Source of the DNA: Acidobacteriaceae bacterium | GTDB taxonomy: Bacteria; Acidobacteriota; Terriglobia; Terriglobales; Acidobacteriaceae | Reading direction: 5' to 3' | Assembly: GCA_035944135.1 (NCBI GenBank) | Contig: DASZBM010000008.1 | Coordinates: 186,001 to 250,000 of the forward strand | Length of the DNA: 64,000 bases | Part shown: positions 18,362-26,301 of the stretch, in pieces | Layout of the letters: every line of letters begins with the position of its first letter | How positions within the stretch are numbered: position 1 is the first letter of the stretch | Program-made: the position numbers and the translations under genes | Notes under the pieces: model-generated | What the model was told of the DNA's origin: nothing | The model's database searches: none | What the model saw: only the letters and a program-made list of their open reading frames with translations

Positions 18362-18985
18362 CTAAGTAAGGTCGTCGGGGTCGAACGCCGGACGCTTGCG
18401 GCCGAGCGCGGTCAGGTCGTGGGGCTCTTCGAGCAACGAGCTGACCACACCGTCGATCTCAGCCTCATCGGGCGCTTCTGCAGAAACTGCGATCAGTTTG
18501 TCTTCCGCAGGAAGCTCGATGGATTCGAGAAGAACGACGACGTGGCAGACGGCGGTGGAGTCCTGGAGGAGGCCTTCGGGGGTCTTGCCCTTGATGCTCA
18601 CCCGCTTGATGTCGAGCGAGAGCAGGTCGGCGACGCGCTCACGGAGCTCAGCCGCGATGGGAACGATCTTCGGCCGATGCATCACGAGCACGCAGTCGAT
18701 GTTGACGATCTTATAGCCGGCGAGCGCGACCTCCTCAATGGCGGTCTGGAGGAAGACAGTGGAATCGGCTCCTTTCCACTTCGGGTCGCTCGGCGGAAAA
18801 AATGTTCCGATGTCGCCGGCGGCGACGGCGCCCAGAAGGGCGTCGGTGATGGCGTGGAGAAGGAGGTCGCCGTCGGAGTGGCCCGCGAGGCCTTCGGGGT
18901 GGTCGATCCTTAGGCCGCCGATGACCAGCGGAACTCCGGCCTTGAAGGCGTGTGAGTCAAAGCCGAGACCGATGCGCATCGACAT
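18362..18985 (-). CDS. ispF: 2-C-methyl-D-erythritol 2,4-cyclodiphosphate synthase
   Basis: Fifth enzyme of the MEP isoprenoid route. The first 158 or so residues are a complete IspF: metal ligands Asp10 and His12 (GFDSHAF) and His44 (LLLHAITDALLG), and the substrate region KGKTPEGL. The protein continues to 207 residues with an acidic, Asp/Glu-rich tail (about 159-207) that normal IspF lacks. In some bacteria ispD and ispF are fused or adjacent; here ispD is about 11.5 kb away, so the tail is not a remnant IspD. Tail function is unknown. Confidence 0.93.
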   Translation of the reverse strand: MSMRIGLGFDSHAFKAGVPLVIGGLRIDHPEGLAGHSDGDLLLHAITDALLGAVAAGDIGTFFPPSDPKWKGADSTVFLQTAIEEVALAGYKIVNIDCVLVMHRPKIVPIAAELRERVADLLSLDIKRVSIKGKTPEGLLQDSTAVCHVVVLLESIELPAEDKLIAVSAEAPDEAEIDGVVSSLLEEPHDLTALGRKRPAFDPDDLT

Positions 18986-19044
18986 TCTGACTATCGTAAA
19001 TCGAAGTTTTGGGGTGGTACCCCTCCCCCCGTACTTTTTTGTGC

Positions 19045-19067
19045 AAAGTCTTCGAAAAAGAGACTTT
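19045..19067. repeat. Inverted repeat between ispF and the SBBP protein gene
   Basis: AAAGTCT (19045-19051) and AGACTTT (19061-19067) around a 9-base loop, within a 178-bp interval that also holds C-rich and T-rich runs. It could be the end of the SBBP transcript, but there is no clear U tract on that strand. No reading frame in the interval is convincing. Confidence 0.35.
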
Positions 19068-19163
19068 AGGTCTGGACTTTATGGCTGCCTGATCTGAAGC
19101 CGCAACCCGGCGCAAGGGTTCTCCGCGCTTTTATGCGTCGGGGTTTGTCAAGTGGTCGAACGG

Positions 19164-22100
19164 TTATTGAACGACCAGGGTTATGGCTTCTGTCGCCTGG
19201 TTTGAGGAGGCATCGGAAGCCGTTAGCTGGATCGTGTAGGTGCCCGGTGCGACCTTTAGCGGTTGCGGGGTTGTCGTTCCCGAACCTCCGCCACCGCTGC
19301 ATCCGGAAATGGCGGTGGCAAACAGGAGCGTTCCGAAGCAGACCAGGGCTGCAGCTCGTTTTCGATTCCGCTTGAACGGGATCACAAGGAGAAGTCCGAG
19401 GACTGTTCCCCATTCACCTGTGTGCAGCAGAGCGGCGGTCTGGGTGGTTTCAGTAGAGATGGAGAGCGTGAAATTTGTTGGAGTGCCGCTGGTAAGAGAG
19501 AGGTTGGCAGGAGTGAAGCCGCACGAGGCGTTCGCCGGAAGGCCAGTGCAGGACATGTTCACTGTGCCGGTATACCCTCCGGCGGTAGTGATGGAGAGTG
19601 CGTAGTTTGCCGTGACGCCAGCGGTAACCGTGTTACTCGTGCTCCCGGCGGTTTGGGTGCCGATGGAGAATGGCGTCTTCGGGGATGTCCCAGAGAGGCT
19701 CACCTGCTGCAAAGGTAGATTCGAACTGTTTTCAACGAGGACTGTGGCGGACGTTGTACCTGTCGCCGATGGTTTGAAAGCAACGCTGAATGTGCAGGAG
19801 GTATTGGGAGCGAGCGAATAGCCACACGTGTAGGTGAGCGGAAAGATCGGTTCATCGGCCGAGATCTGTCCGAAGCCGATGCCGTTGAGAGTGGCATTTC
19901 CTGTATTCGAGATCGTGATGGTCTGAGCGGCGGATGTCGTGCCAACCAGTTGGGGGCCGAAGGTGAGGGAGGTGGCCGAGAGTGTCATCACCGGTGCCGT
20001 CGTTCCGGTGCCTGTAAGTGGCAGCACTGCGGGAATGGGCGAGTTTGAAGCGATGGTCAGGGTAGAGGATTGATTGCCCGAAACAGACGGCGCAAAATGC
20101 ACCGAAACCGTGCAGCTCTGGCCGACGGCCAGATTCTGGAGGCATCCATTCTCGGCTGAAGGAATGGAGAAGTCCCCTGAAGGGGTCGTGATGTTGGTGA
20201 TGGATAGCGGCTGCGCACCGCAGCTGGTGATTGTCAGCTGTCTCTCAGTAGAACTGCCAACCGGGGCAGTCAGGTTGAAGGCGTAGTTGGGATTGAGGCA
20301 CAGGCCGGCCGAGGAGACTGCGGGATCGATCAGAGCGACATAGGCGTAGGTGGATGAGGTGTATCCGGCGCCGGGAACAGGAACCGAACCGGCGTAGGCG
20401 CCGCTGGTTGTGTACATGCCATACTGGGCTGCTCCTGAGACGTGCACGCGCAGGTTCGGATCGATGGCCACGCTGCTTGCATATCCGGCGGCCGGGCCAC
20501 CCAGAAAAGTTGAGAACTCCAGGTTCTGTCCGGTCGGATCGAATTCACTTACGACTGACATGGGTGATGCCATGATCGATTGCAGCGGCAGCTTAAGCGG
20601 AAACTGCGCGTCACTGGTCTGCGACGCCAGCCAGATGTTGCCGCTGGAGTCGATCGCCATTCCATTCACAGTGCATGTTGCGCAGACCATGGTGGAGTAG
20701 ACTAGGGCGGATCCGCTCGCATTGAGCTCGGTCAGAAACGAAGAAGAGCCGCTTCCGTTGTTCGCCAGGTAGGCGTTGCTCGTCGTGGGGTACGTCTTTC
20801 CTGCGTCGTCACCCGTGATGAATACATTTCCGTTGCCGAGCACGGAAAGGCCCTTCACAACGTAGGCGTAGTCCAGGTAGGTGGAATAGAGGACACTCTT
20901 CGCATCCGGTGCAACTTTGATGACGAAGGGAGTCGCGTACGGCTGCGATCCTGCGATCGTGCTGAGATAGGCGCCGCTTGTGATGGGCCAAAGTGTGCCG
21001 GCCTGTCCGGCGACGTATGCGTCGCCAGCGGCATCGACGGCGATGGCGCTTGCGCCGATCGGTCCTCCGCCTCCGTTTTGCGGGTCAGCGGTTCCGAGCA
21101 CCGCGCTGTAGACAAGAGCGCCGGCGGGGCTGAATTTGGCCAGATAAACGTCGAAGCTGTTGTAAGAAGAGTTGCCCGTGACGGCATGGTTCAGAGCTCC
21201 GGATGAGATGAAAAATCCGCCCCCGGTCTCTCCAGTTACGTAGGCATTGCCGGTGCTGTCCAAGGCGACGGCGGTCGCATACGTCATCGCGCTCTGCGTG
21301 GCCGCCGGCCCGCTGCTCAGCAGGGTGCCGTAGTTCAGCGAAGAGCCATCTGGCGAGAGCGAGACGAGAAATCCCACGTAGTTGTTGTTCTGAGGCAGAA
21401 TCGGCTGGCCTGACTTGGTGGGGAAGTCCGTCGCGCCGGTCCAACCCGAAACGATGGCATCTCCGCTTGCATCCACCGCAATGCCGGTGGGCTGGGCAAA
21501 GCTGTTGCCGCCGAGCACGGTGGAATAGATCAGCTTTGAGCCATCGGAACTGAGTTTGCTGATAAAGGTGACACCGTTGTTCGCCGTGCACGTGGCGCAA
21601 CTGGAAAATGCACCACTGGTGACTGGGAACCCAAGCGAGCCCGTGCCTGTCACATAACTGTTGCCATTCGCATCCGTCGCGATTGCGAGTCCGTCCGATC
21701 CCAAAGGAGACAGATAGGTTGAGAAGTCGAGTACCGGATCGATGACCAGGTCGAAACGTGGATCGTAGTGTGCGACCGTGAAGCCGATGGAGCCGTCGGA
21801 CTGCAAGTGAAATGCTCCGTCGCGAGGCTGCTTTTGACCGTTTACGTTTTGATAGATAGAAGGCGCGTCCATGCGCAGTGACATGCCGGCGAGGGTCATC
21901 GTGAGCGCGCCGTCGCTCTCGATGTGAGCCTGCGAGTTCGCCGGGAGACGCATACGGATCTGCCGGTAATCCGCACCGGGCTTCACGATGAAGTCATGCT
22001 CGAGGTGGCTTCCGTTGCCATAGAAGACAGCGTCGATGTCTTTGTACAAGCCGAGATAGACGACCCTGGCGTAGTTTGCGACGTGAGTGCGCCACAGCGC

Positions 22101-22445
22101 CGGATCACTTCCGAGCAGGTAATTGGTCTGACTCTGCGCACGGTCAACAGCGCTGGGTGGGGTCGGTTGAGCGCCATCGAAGGTGATTGCGAACGGGCCG
22201 GGCTGGTGACCGGTGTAGATCTCGATTGCCGAAGGTCGAAAGGCGACGGTCCCGCCAGCCACGCGGCCGATGATGGCGACGGAACTGTCTTGTGCGGCAG
22301 GTGCAGGCTCGAAGACGATGGGCAGATTGCTGCCGACGATCTTTGCGTTTGATCGTGCGGGAACCTGAGCTGTGAGAGGGACGAATGAACCGAGAAGAAA
22401 GCCAGCAAAGAAGATCGAACGCCTTACGCCCAAAGCACACCCCAT
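19164..22445 (-). CDS. Giant secreted SBBP-repeat protein with Ig-like domains and C-terminal membrane hairpin
   Basis: 1093 residues with a signal peptide (about 9-27). An N-terminal domain of the type found in SBBP proteins (about 30-225) is followed by at least six SBBP beta-propeller repeats of the form GNxYVTGxTxxxFPxTxGA (about 235-640). Then come two ASH/choice-of-anchor-D-like modules (PLSITNITTPSGDFSI, and ATLNGIGFGQ...) and a last Ig-like fold. That fold is interrupted at residues 1012-1046 by two hydrophobic segments separated by KRNRKR, ending ISGC (Cys1049), before the closing strands APGTYTIQLTASDAS. Likely exported and surface- or membrane-bound; ligand unknown. It lies downstream of the TPR gene on the same strand. 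Confidence 0.82.
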   Translation of the reverse strand: MGCALGVRRSIFFAGFLLGSFVPLTAQVPARSNAKIVGSNLPIVFEPAPAAQDSSVAIIGRVAGGTVAFRPSAIEIYTGHQPGPFAITFDGAQPTPPSAVDRAQSQTNYLLGSDPALWRTHVANYARVVYLGLYKDIDAVFYGNGSHLEHDFIVKPGADYRQIRMRLPANSQAHIESDGALTMTLAGMSLRMDAPSIYQNVNGQKQPRDGAFHLQSDGSIGFTVAHYDPRFDLVIDPVLDFSTYLSPLGSDGLAIATDANGNSYVTGTGSLGFPVTSGAFSSCATCTANNGVTFISKLSSDGSKLIYSTVLGGNSFAQPTGIAVDASGDAIVSGWTGATDFPTKSGQPILPQNNNYVGFLVSLSPDGSSLNYGTLLSSGPAATQSAMTYATAVALDSTGNAYVTGETGGGFFISSGALNHAVTGNSSYNSFDVYLAKFSPAGALVYSAVLGTADPQNGGGGPIGASAIAVDAAGDAYVAGQAGTLWPITSGAYLSTIAGSQPYATPFVIKVAPDAKSVLYSTYLDYAYVVKGLSVLGNGNVFITGDDAGKTYPTTSNAYLANNGSGSSSFLTELNASGSALVYSTMVCATCTVNGMAIDSSGNIWLASQTSDAQFPLKLPLQSIMASPMSVVSEFDPTGQNLEFSTFLGGPAAGYASSVAIDPNLRVHVSGAAQYGMYTTSGAYAGSVPVPGAGYTSSTYAYVALIDPAVSSAGLCLNPNYAFNLTAPVGSSTERQLTITSCGAQPLSITNITTPSGDFSIPSAENGCLQNLAVGQSCTVSVHFAPSVSGNQSSTLTIASNSPIPAVLPLTGTGTTAPVMTLSATSLTFGPQLVGTTSAAQTITISNTGNATLNGIGFGQISADEPIFPLTYTCGYSLAPNTSCTFSVAFKPSATGTTSATVLVENSSNLPLQQVSLSGTSPKTPFSIGTQTAGSTSNTVTAGVTANYALSITTAGGYTGTVNMSCTGLPANASCGFTPANLSLTSGTPTNFTLSISTETTQTAALLHTGEWGTVLGLLLVIPFKRNRKRAAALVCFGTLLFATAISGCSGGGGSGTTTPQPLKVAPGTYTIQLTASDASSNQATEAITLVVQ

Positions 22446-22591
22446 GGCCCGGATAACGAAGATTTAAATAAGTGAACTTCGCCGGGGAGTATAGCCGAGA
22501 GAGGACAGGTTCGAACGTGAAAATTGTGTGGGGAGGACTGAGGCCAATTGTGGGTAGACCCTCCCCTTCAGGCATCTCGCCCGGATTGCAA

Positions 22592-23545
22592 TTATTTCGG
22601 GAGGTTGTGAGAGTTCGCGGCGCTGGCTGAGGCTACGGCGAATGAGACCAAAGGGTGATCGAGCTTCTCGAGCGTAGCGATTTTGGCCGCGATCTGCTGA
22701 GCCTTGCCCTGCTGTTTTGTGGCGAGCAAAAACACCTTGTATTGCCGCAGGGTTCCGAGGTAGGCCGGATGGCTCCAACTGATCTCGCTGGAAAGTTTCT
22801 GTACGCCGCGGTCCATCAATATGTCCCCCTGGGTTGCATCGCCGGTCTTCCACAAGGTCTGGCCGAGCGTGAATTCGATGTAGCCAACGGGAATACTGTC
22901 ATCCGGATAGTTTTCGTGCGCGATGCGAAGCGCTCCCTGGAGAGCGGCCAGCGCGGTCTGGCTCGCACCCGAGGCGGATTGAATCAGCGAGAGATCGACT
23001 AACGCGTTCATCTTCTCTTCGGGAGTCGCGACGGATACGCCTGCGTGGTCACCGTATTCAGGGACGAGGAGATTGACGGCGGTCTGTGCTTCAGCCTGAG
23101 CGGGGCGCAGCGCGTTCTCGCCCAGCAGGATCATCGCCATATGCATGTGGCTGACTCCTGCGCCGAGTTTGTCGTGCTGATATTCGCGGATGGCGAGGGC
23201 ATGACGTTCAATGGGCTCAGCTTCCGATGGCCGGCCGCTCGCGATGTACATGGTGGCCATGTGATCGAAGACGTCCGCGACGGTGAGCGGGTCGGGCGCT
23301 CGCAAGAGAGCGATGGTCTGACGATAGGCGTCCTCGGATTGACGGTAGCTTCCAGCATCCTCAAGGAGAACCGCGAGTTTCAGCCATGCCTGCCAGTCCT
23401 TGCTGGCCGCGGATGCCACGATGGTCTCTTGTGCGGCGATCTCGGCGGGCAAGGTGCGCGGGTCAATTTGTGCATATTGGGCGAAGGTTCTGGTGCTAGC
23501 AATCAGGATGAAGAGGGCAACGGTCAGGATTATCGAAGAGCGCAT
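22592..23545 (-). CDS. Secreted TPR-like protein
   Basis: 317 residues with a signal peptide ending near FAQ (about residue 22). The body is helical with tetratricopeptide-like repeats, for example SYRQSEDAYRQTIALLR and SEAEPIERHALAIREY. TPR proteins form protein-binding scaffolds; here it would be periplasmic. ATG 23545 has GAGGTGAG upstream. It precedes the SBBP giant protein by 146 bp on the same strand, so the two may be co-expressed. No enzymatic motif is visible. Confidence 0.8.
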   Translation of the reverse strand: MRSSIILTVALFILIASTRTFAQYAQIDPRTLPAEIAAQETIVASAASKDWQAWLKLAVLLEDAGSYRQSEDAYRQTIALLRAPDPLTVADVFDHMATMYIASGRPSEAEPIERHALAIREYQHDKLGAGVSHMHMAMILLGENALRPAQAEAQTAVNLLVPEYGDHAGVSVATPEEKMNALVDLSLIQSASGASQTALAALQGALRIAHENYPDDSIPVGYIEFTLGQTLWKTGDATQGDILMDRGVQKLSSEISWSHPAYLGTLRQYKVFLLATKQQGKAQQIAAKIATLEKLDHPLVSFAVASASAANSHNLPK

Positions 23546-23693
23546 ACGTTCTCACCTCGTGGCAAGAAGATAGGCGGAAGGTGCAGCTCCGACCTATGCG
23601 AAAGGGTCCGCGAGAAATTTGTTGGGGTGAATGGTCAGAGGCGCGAGGTGAATCGTAATCGCGAATTTTTGAGATGGAGAATCACGTGGCGGT

Positions 23694-24908
23694 GTGATCG
23701 CTGCACGCACTAGACTGCGGTCTCAGAGATGTATGCAAGGATCGTCGTCATTTCCGGGTGCGGCGTTTGGTCCGCGGGTGACTTCCCGCCAACGCTATCT
23801 GCGACAGCTTGCATTCTCCGTGCTCTGCTGGAGCGGGCTCATCATCCTTGAGGCGAGCCAGGTCTTCGCGGCGGATGTTCCGTTGGGAAGGCAGCTGCCG
23901 TTTGTGCATTATCTCGCGTGGGCAGCGTTCAACTGGTTTGTCATGGTCCCGCTGACTCCGCTGATCTATCAGCTTGGGGAGCATTACCCGATTGTCGGGC
24001 CGAAGTGGACGACGCACCTCATCAAGCCTCACGCCTTCGGCTTTTTTGTCTGCCTGGGTGCGCAAGCCCTGGGAAGGGGATGCGCCGGGTGGATCTATAC
24101 ACGCCATCACGAACTGCCCGCTACGTTCATCGGTCTGGTGAGCCAGTGGATAGCGATGCGCGGGATTTTCGCGGTGATTGCGTACCTGACGATCATTCTG
24201 ATAGCGGGACGGGTGCAGCTTCGCGAGCAAGCTCGACAACGCGAGGTTCACCGGGCCCAGGTTGAAGCATCCCTGGCTTCCGCCGACCTCGAAAAGCTGC
24301 GCATCCAGTTGCAGCCGCATTTTCTCTTCAACACGCTTCAGGCCGCGATAACGCTGGTTCAGCAGGACCCGCAGGCTGCGGAGGATGTTCTTCTCCGCCT
24401 CAGTCAATTGCTGCGTGTGGCTCTGGATGAAATGGAAGCGAAGGAAATTCCACTTTCCCGGGAGCTGGAGATTCTGGATCTGTATGTCGGTATTCAGCGA
24501 CGCCGTTTCGGTGAGCGTCTTGCGGTAGAGGTTCACGCGGATGCTGCGGTGCTGAATTATTCGGTGCCGCCGCTGATCCTGCAGCCGCTTGTCGAAAATG
24601 CCATTCGGCACGGCATCGGCAAACGCAAAGGACAGGATTGCGTCGAGATCTTTGCGCGCCGGCATGAGGATGATCTGCAGATTGAAGTGTGGAACCGGAA
24701 CAGCATCGTGGAGGAGTCGCAGACACCGCTGGACCAGCGCGGCGTCGGCCTGAGAAATACGAGGGCGAGGCTGGAGTATAGCTATGGATCGGGCGCGTCG
24801 CTTACGTTTCGTCCGCTGAGTCCCGGAGGAGCGGTTGTCCTGATCGTCATCCCTCTGCATTCCGGCGTGCCGGCAGCGACCAGCGTTCCATCGAGGGCTG
24901 CAGTATGA
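23694..24908 (+). CDS. LytS/YehU-type sensor histidine kinase
   Basis: 404 residues with four hydrophobic segments in the first 190 residues, then a short coiled coil and a His_kinase domain. The phospho-acceptor is in LQPHFLFNTLQ; the ATP-binding N box reads PLVENAIRHGIGKRKG and the G box DQRGVGLRNTRARL. No extracytoplasmic sensor domain is obvious, so the signal may be sensed in the membrane. The start is uncertain: GTG 23694 or ATG 23733, both with weak ribosome binding sites. It overlaps the response regulator by 4 bp (ATGA), giving an obligate pair. Confidence 0.9.
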   Translation: MIAARTRLRSQRCMQGSSSFPGAAFGPRVTSRQRYLRQLAFSVLCWSGLIILEASQVFAADVPLGRQLPFVHYLAWAAFNWFVMVPLTPLIYQLGEHYPIVGPKWTTHLIKPHAFGFFVCLGAQALGRGCAGWIYTRHHELPATFIGLVSQWIAMRGIFAVIAYLTIILIAGRVQLREQARQREVHRAQVEASLASADLEKLRIQLQPHFLFNTLQAAITLVQQDPQAAEDVLLRLSQLLRVALDEMEAKEIPLSRELEILDLYVGIQRRRFGERLAVEVHADAAVLNYSVPPLILQPLVENAIRHGIGKRKGQDCVEIFARRHEDDLQIEVWNRNSIVEESQTPLDQRGVGLRNTRARLEYSYGSGASLTFRPLSPGGAVVLIVIPLHSGVPAATSVPSRAAV

Positions 24909-25681
24909 CGATGCGGGCCTTGATCGTGGATGACGAGGCGCTGGCGCGGGCCGCGCTATCGCGCCTGCTGAAGCGAGATGGTGGAATCACGATTGTCGGT
25001 GAATGCGAGGACGGAGAATCGGCGGTGCGGTCGATCCGGCAGATGAAACCCGACGTAGTGTTTCTCGATGTCCAGATGCCCGAGATGGACGGGTTTCAGG
25101 TTATCGAATGCATTGGAGTGGAAGAGATGCCGACGACGATCTTCGTTACGGCATATGACAAGTACGCGATGCGCGCGTTTGACGCGAATGCAGTGGATTA
25201 CCTGTTGAAGCCATTTGTGCCGGATCGACTGTCGCGCGCACTGGCGCGGGCACGGGATGGCTGGCAGAACCGGCAGGACAAAGATGCGGCCAAGAGGCTG
25301 TTCGCTCTGCTGGAGAATCGTTATGCGTCAGATTATGTACGGCGCCTCGCTGTGGCTTCGAGCGGAAGGATTGTGTTTGTCGCCGTGGAGGAGATTGATT
25401 GGATTGGAGCGGAGGACAACTACGCGAGATTGCATGTGGGGCGCCGCGTGTATGAGGTCCGCGAGACGCTGCAGGCACTGATGGAGAAGCTGGACCCGGG
25501 CGAGTTCATTCGCATTCACCGGTCAACAATTGTGAATGTGCGACGAATCCGGGAGGTGCAGCCGTGGTTTCAGGGCAGCCACATCATCGTTCTGCAGAGC
25601 GGCGAGGAACTGCGGATGTCGCGCTATCAGAAAGAGGCGGTCGAGCGGCTGCTGGGAAAACGAGCGAGTCACGCGCGTTGA
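24905..25681 (+). CDS. LytTR-family response regulator
   Basis: 258 residues. The receiver domain (1-120) has Asp9 and Asp10 (IVDDE), phospho-acceptor Asp55 (FLDVQMPEMDG) and Lys in YLLKPF. The LytTR DNA-binding domain (about 145-250) has IDWIGAEDNYARLHV and FIRIHRSTIVNVRRI. The gene overlaps its kinase gene by 4 bp. LytTR regulators bind imperfect direct repeats; no clear pair of sites was found by eye near the surrounding promoters. Its stop is 5 bp from the stop of the convergent barrel gene. Confidence 0.93.
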   Translation: MTMRALIVDDEALARAALSRLLKRDGGITIVGECEDGESAVRSIRQMKPDVVFLDVQMPEMDGFQVIECIGVEEMPTTIFVTAYDKYAMRAFDANAVDYLLKPFVPDRLSRALARARDGWQNRQDKDAAKRLFALLENRYASDYVRRLAVASSGRIVFVAVEEIDWIGAEDNYARLHVGRRVYEVRETLQALMEKLDPGEFIRIHRSTIVNVRRIREVQPWFQGSHIIVLQSGEELRMSRYQKEAVERLLGKRASHAR

Positions 25682-25686
25682 GAGCG

Positions 25687-26292
25687 CTAGAGCGGCCTGC
25701 GGCCGATATGAAAGACGTACGCGACTCCGATGGTCCCTGTCTCCGAGTAGACGTGACCGGAGGTTGTGACTGGGCTCGAGTAGCGCTGCATCTGCAGGTC
25801 CAGCTTCAGCGCGAGGTGGCCGGTGGCGAAGACGTCGGTACCGCCGCCGAGCGAAAAGACGTTTGAAGATGACAGCGTATAGAAGACGAGCTTGCCGGGG
25901 ACCTGGTAGCCACCGTTCGCGTAGGTGGTCTCCCCGCGGCCGGCAAGGAAGTCGGCGTAGGGGCGGAATCGGCGGAAGGGTCTCGAGATCTTGAGGCCGG
26001 CAAGGTTGGTCTTGAGGCTGTCGACCTGGCCTTTGGCGATGGCGTAGGTGCCGCGGTACTCGATGGCTGGGTGCAGGATGTGGTCGGGGAGGAAGTCGAA
26101 ATCGACGCCGGCGGTGAGGCTGACGTTGCGGCCTGCATCGAGGCCGGTCTCGACGCCGGTGATGCCGGCGAAGACGGATGGAGTGATGCGCCTGCTGGCC
26201 GTGGAGCCTCCCTGCGCGGCTGCATGAAGAGGGGCTGCGAGCGCGCAGAGAGTGAACAGGATGAGTAAGCGTGAGGCGCGAGGCAAGTCCAT
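25687..26292 (-). CDS. Small outer-membrane beta-barrel protein
   Basis: 201 residues with a signal peptide (about 8-26, ending AAAQ). The mature part has alternating beta strands and the pattern of small acidobacterial OmpA/OmpW-type barrels (ITPSVFAGITGVETGLDAG, and a last strand GTIGVAYVFHIG). The function is not known. Only 9 bp separate it from the end of the giant FG-GAP gene, so it is probably translated from the same message. The GAGGA ribosome binding site touches the ATG, which is unusual and may mean coupling to the upstream gene. Confidence 0.8.
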   Translation of the reverse strand: MDLPRASRLLILFTLCALAAPLHAAAQGGSTASRRITPSVFAGITGVETGLDAGRNVSLTAGVDFDFLPDHILHPAIEYRGTYAIAKGQVDSLKTNLAGLKISRPFRRFRPYADFLAGRGETTYANGGYQVPGKLVFYTLSSSNVFSLGGGTDVFATGHLALKLDLQMQRYSSPVTTSGHVYSETGTIGVAYVFHIGRRPL

Positions 26293-26301
26293 TCCTCAGG
26301 A

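Noticed and set aside
23748-24860. 370-residue open frame antisense to the histidine kinase
   Set aside because: No motif; the kinase frame carries all conserved boxes.
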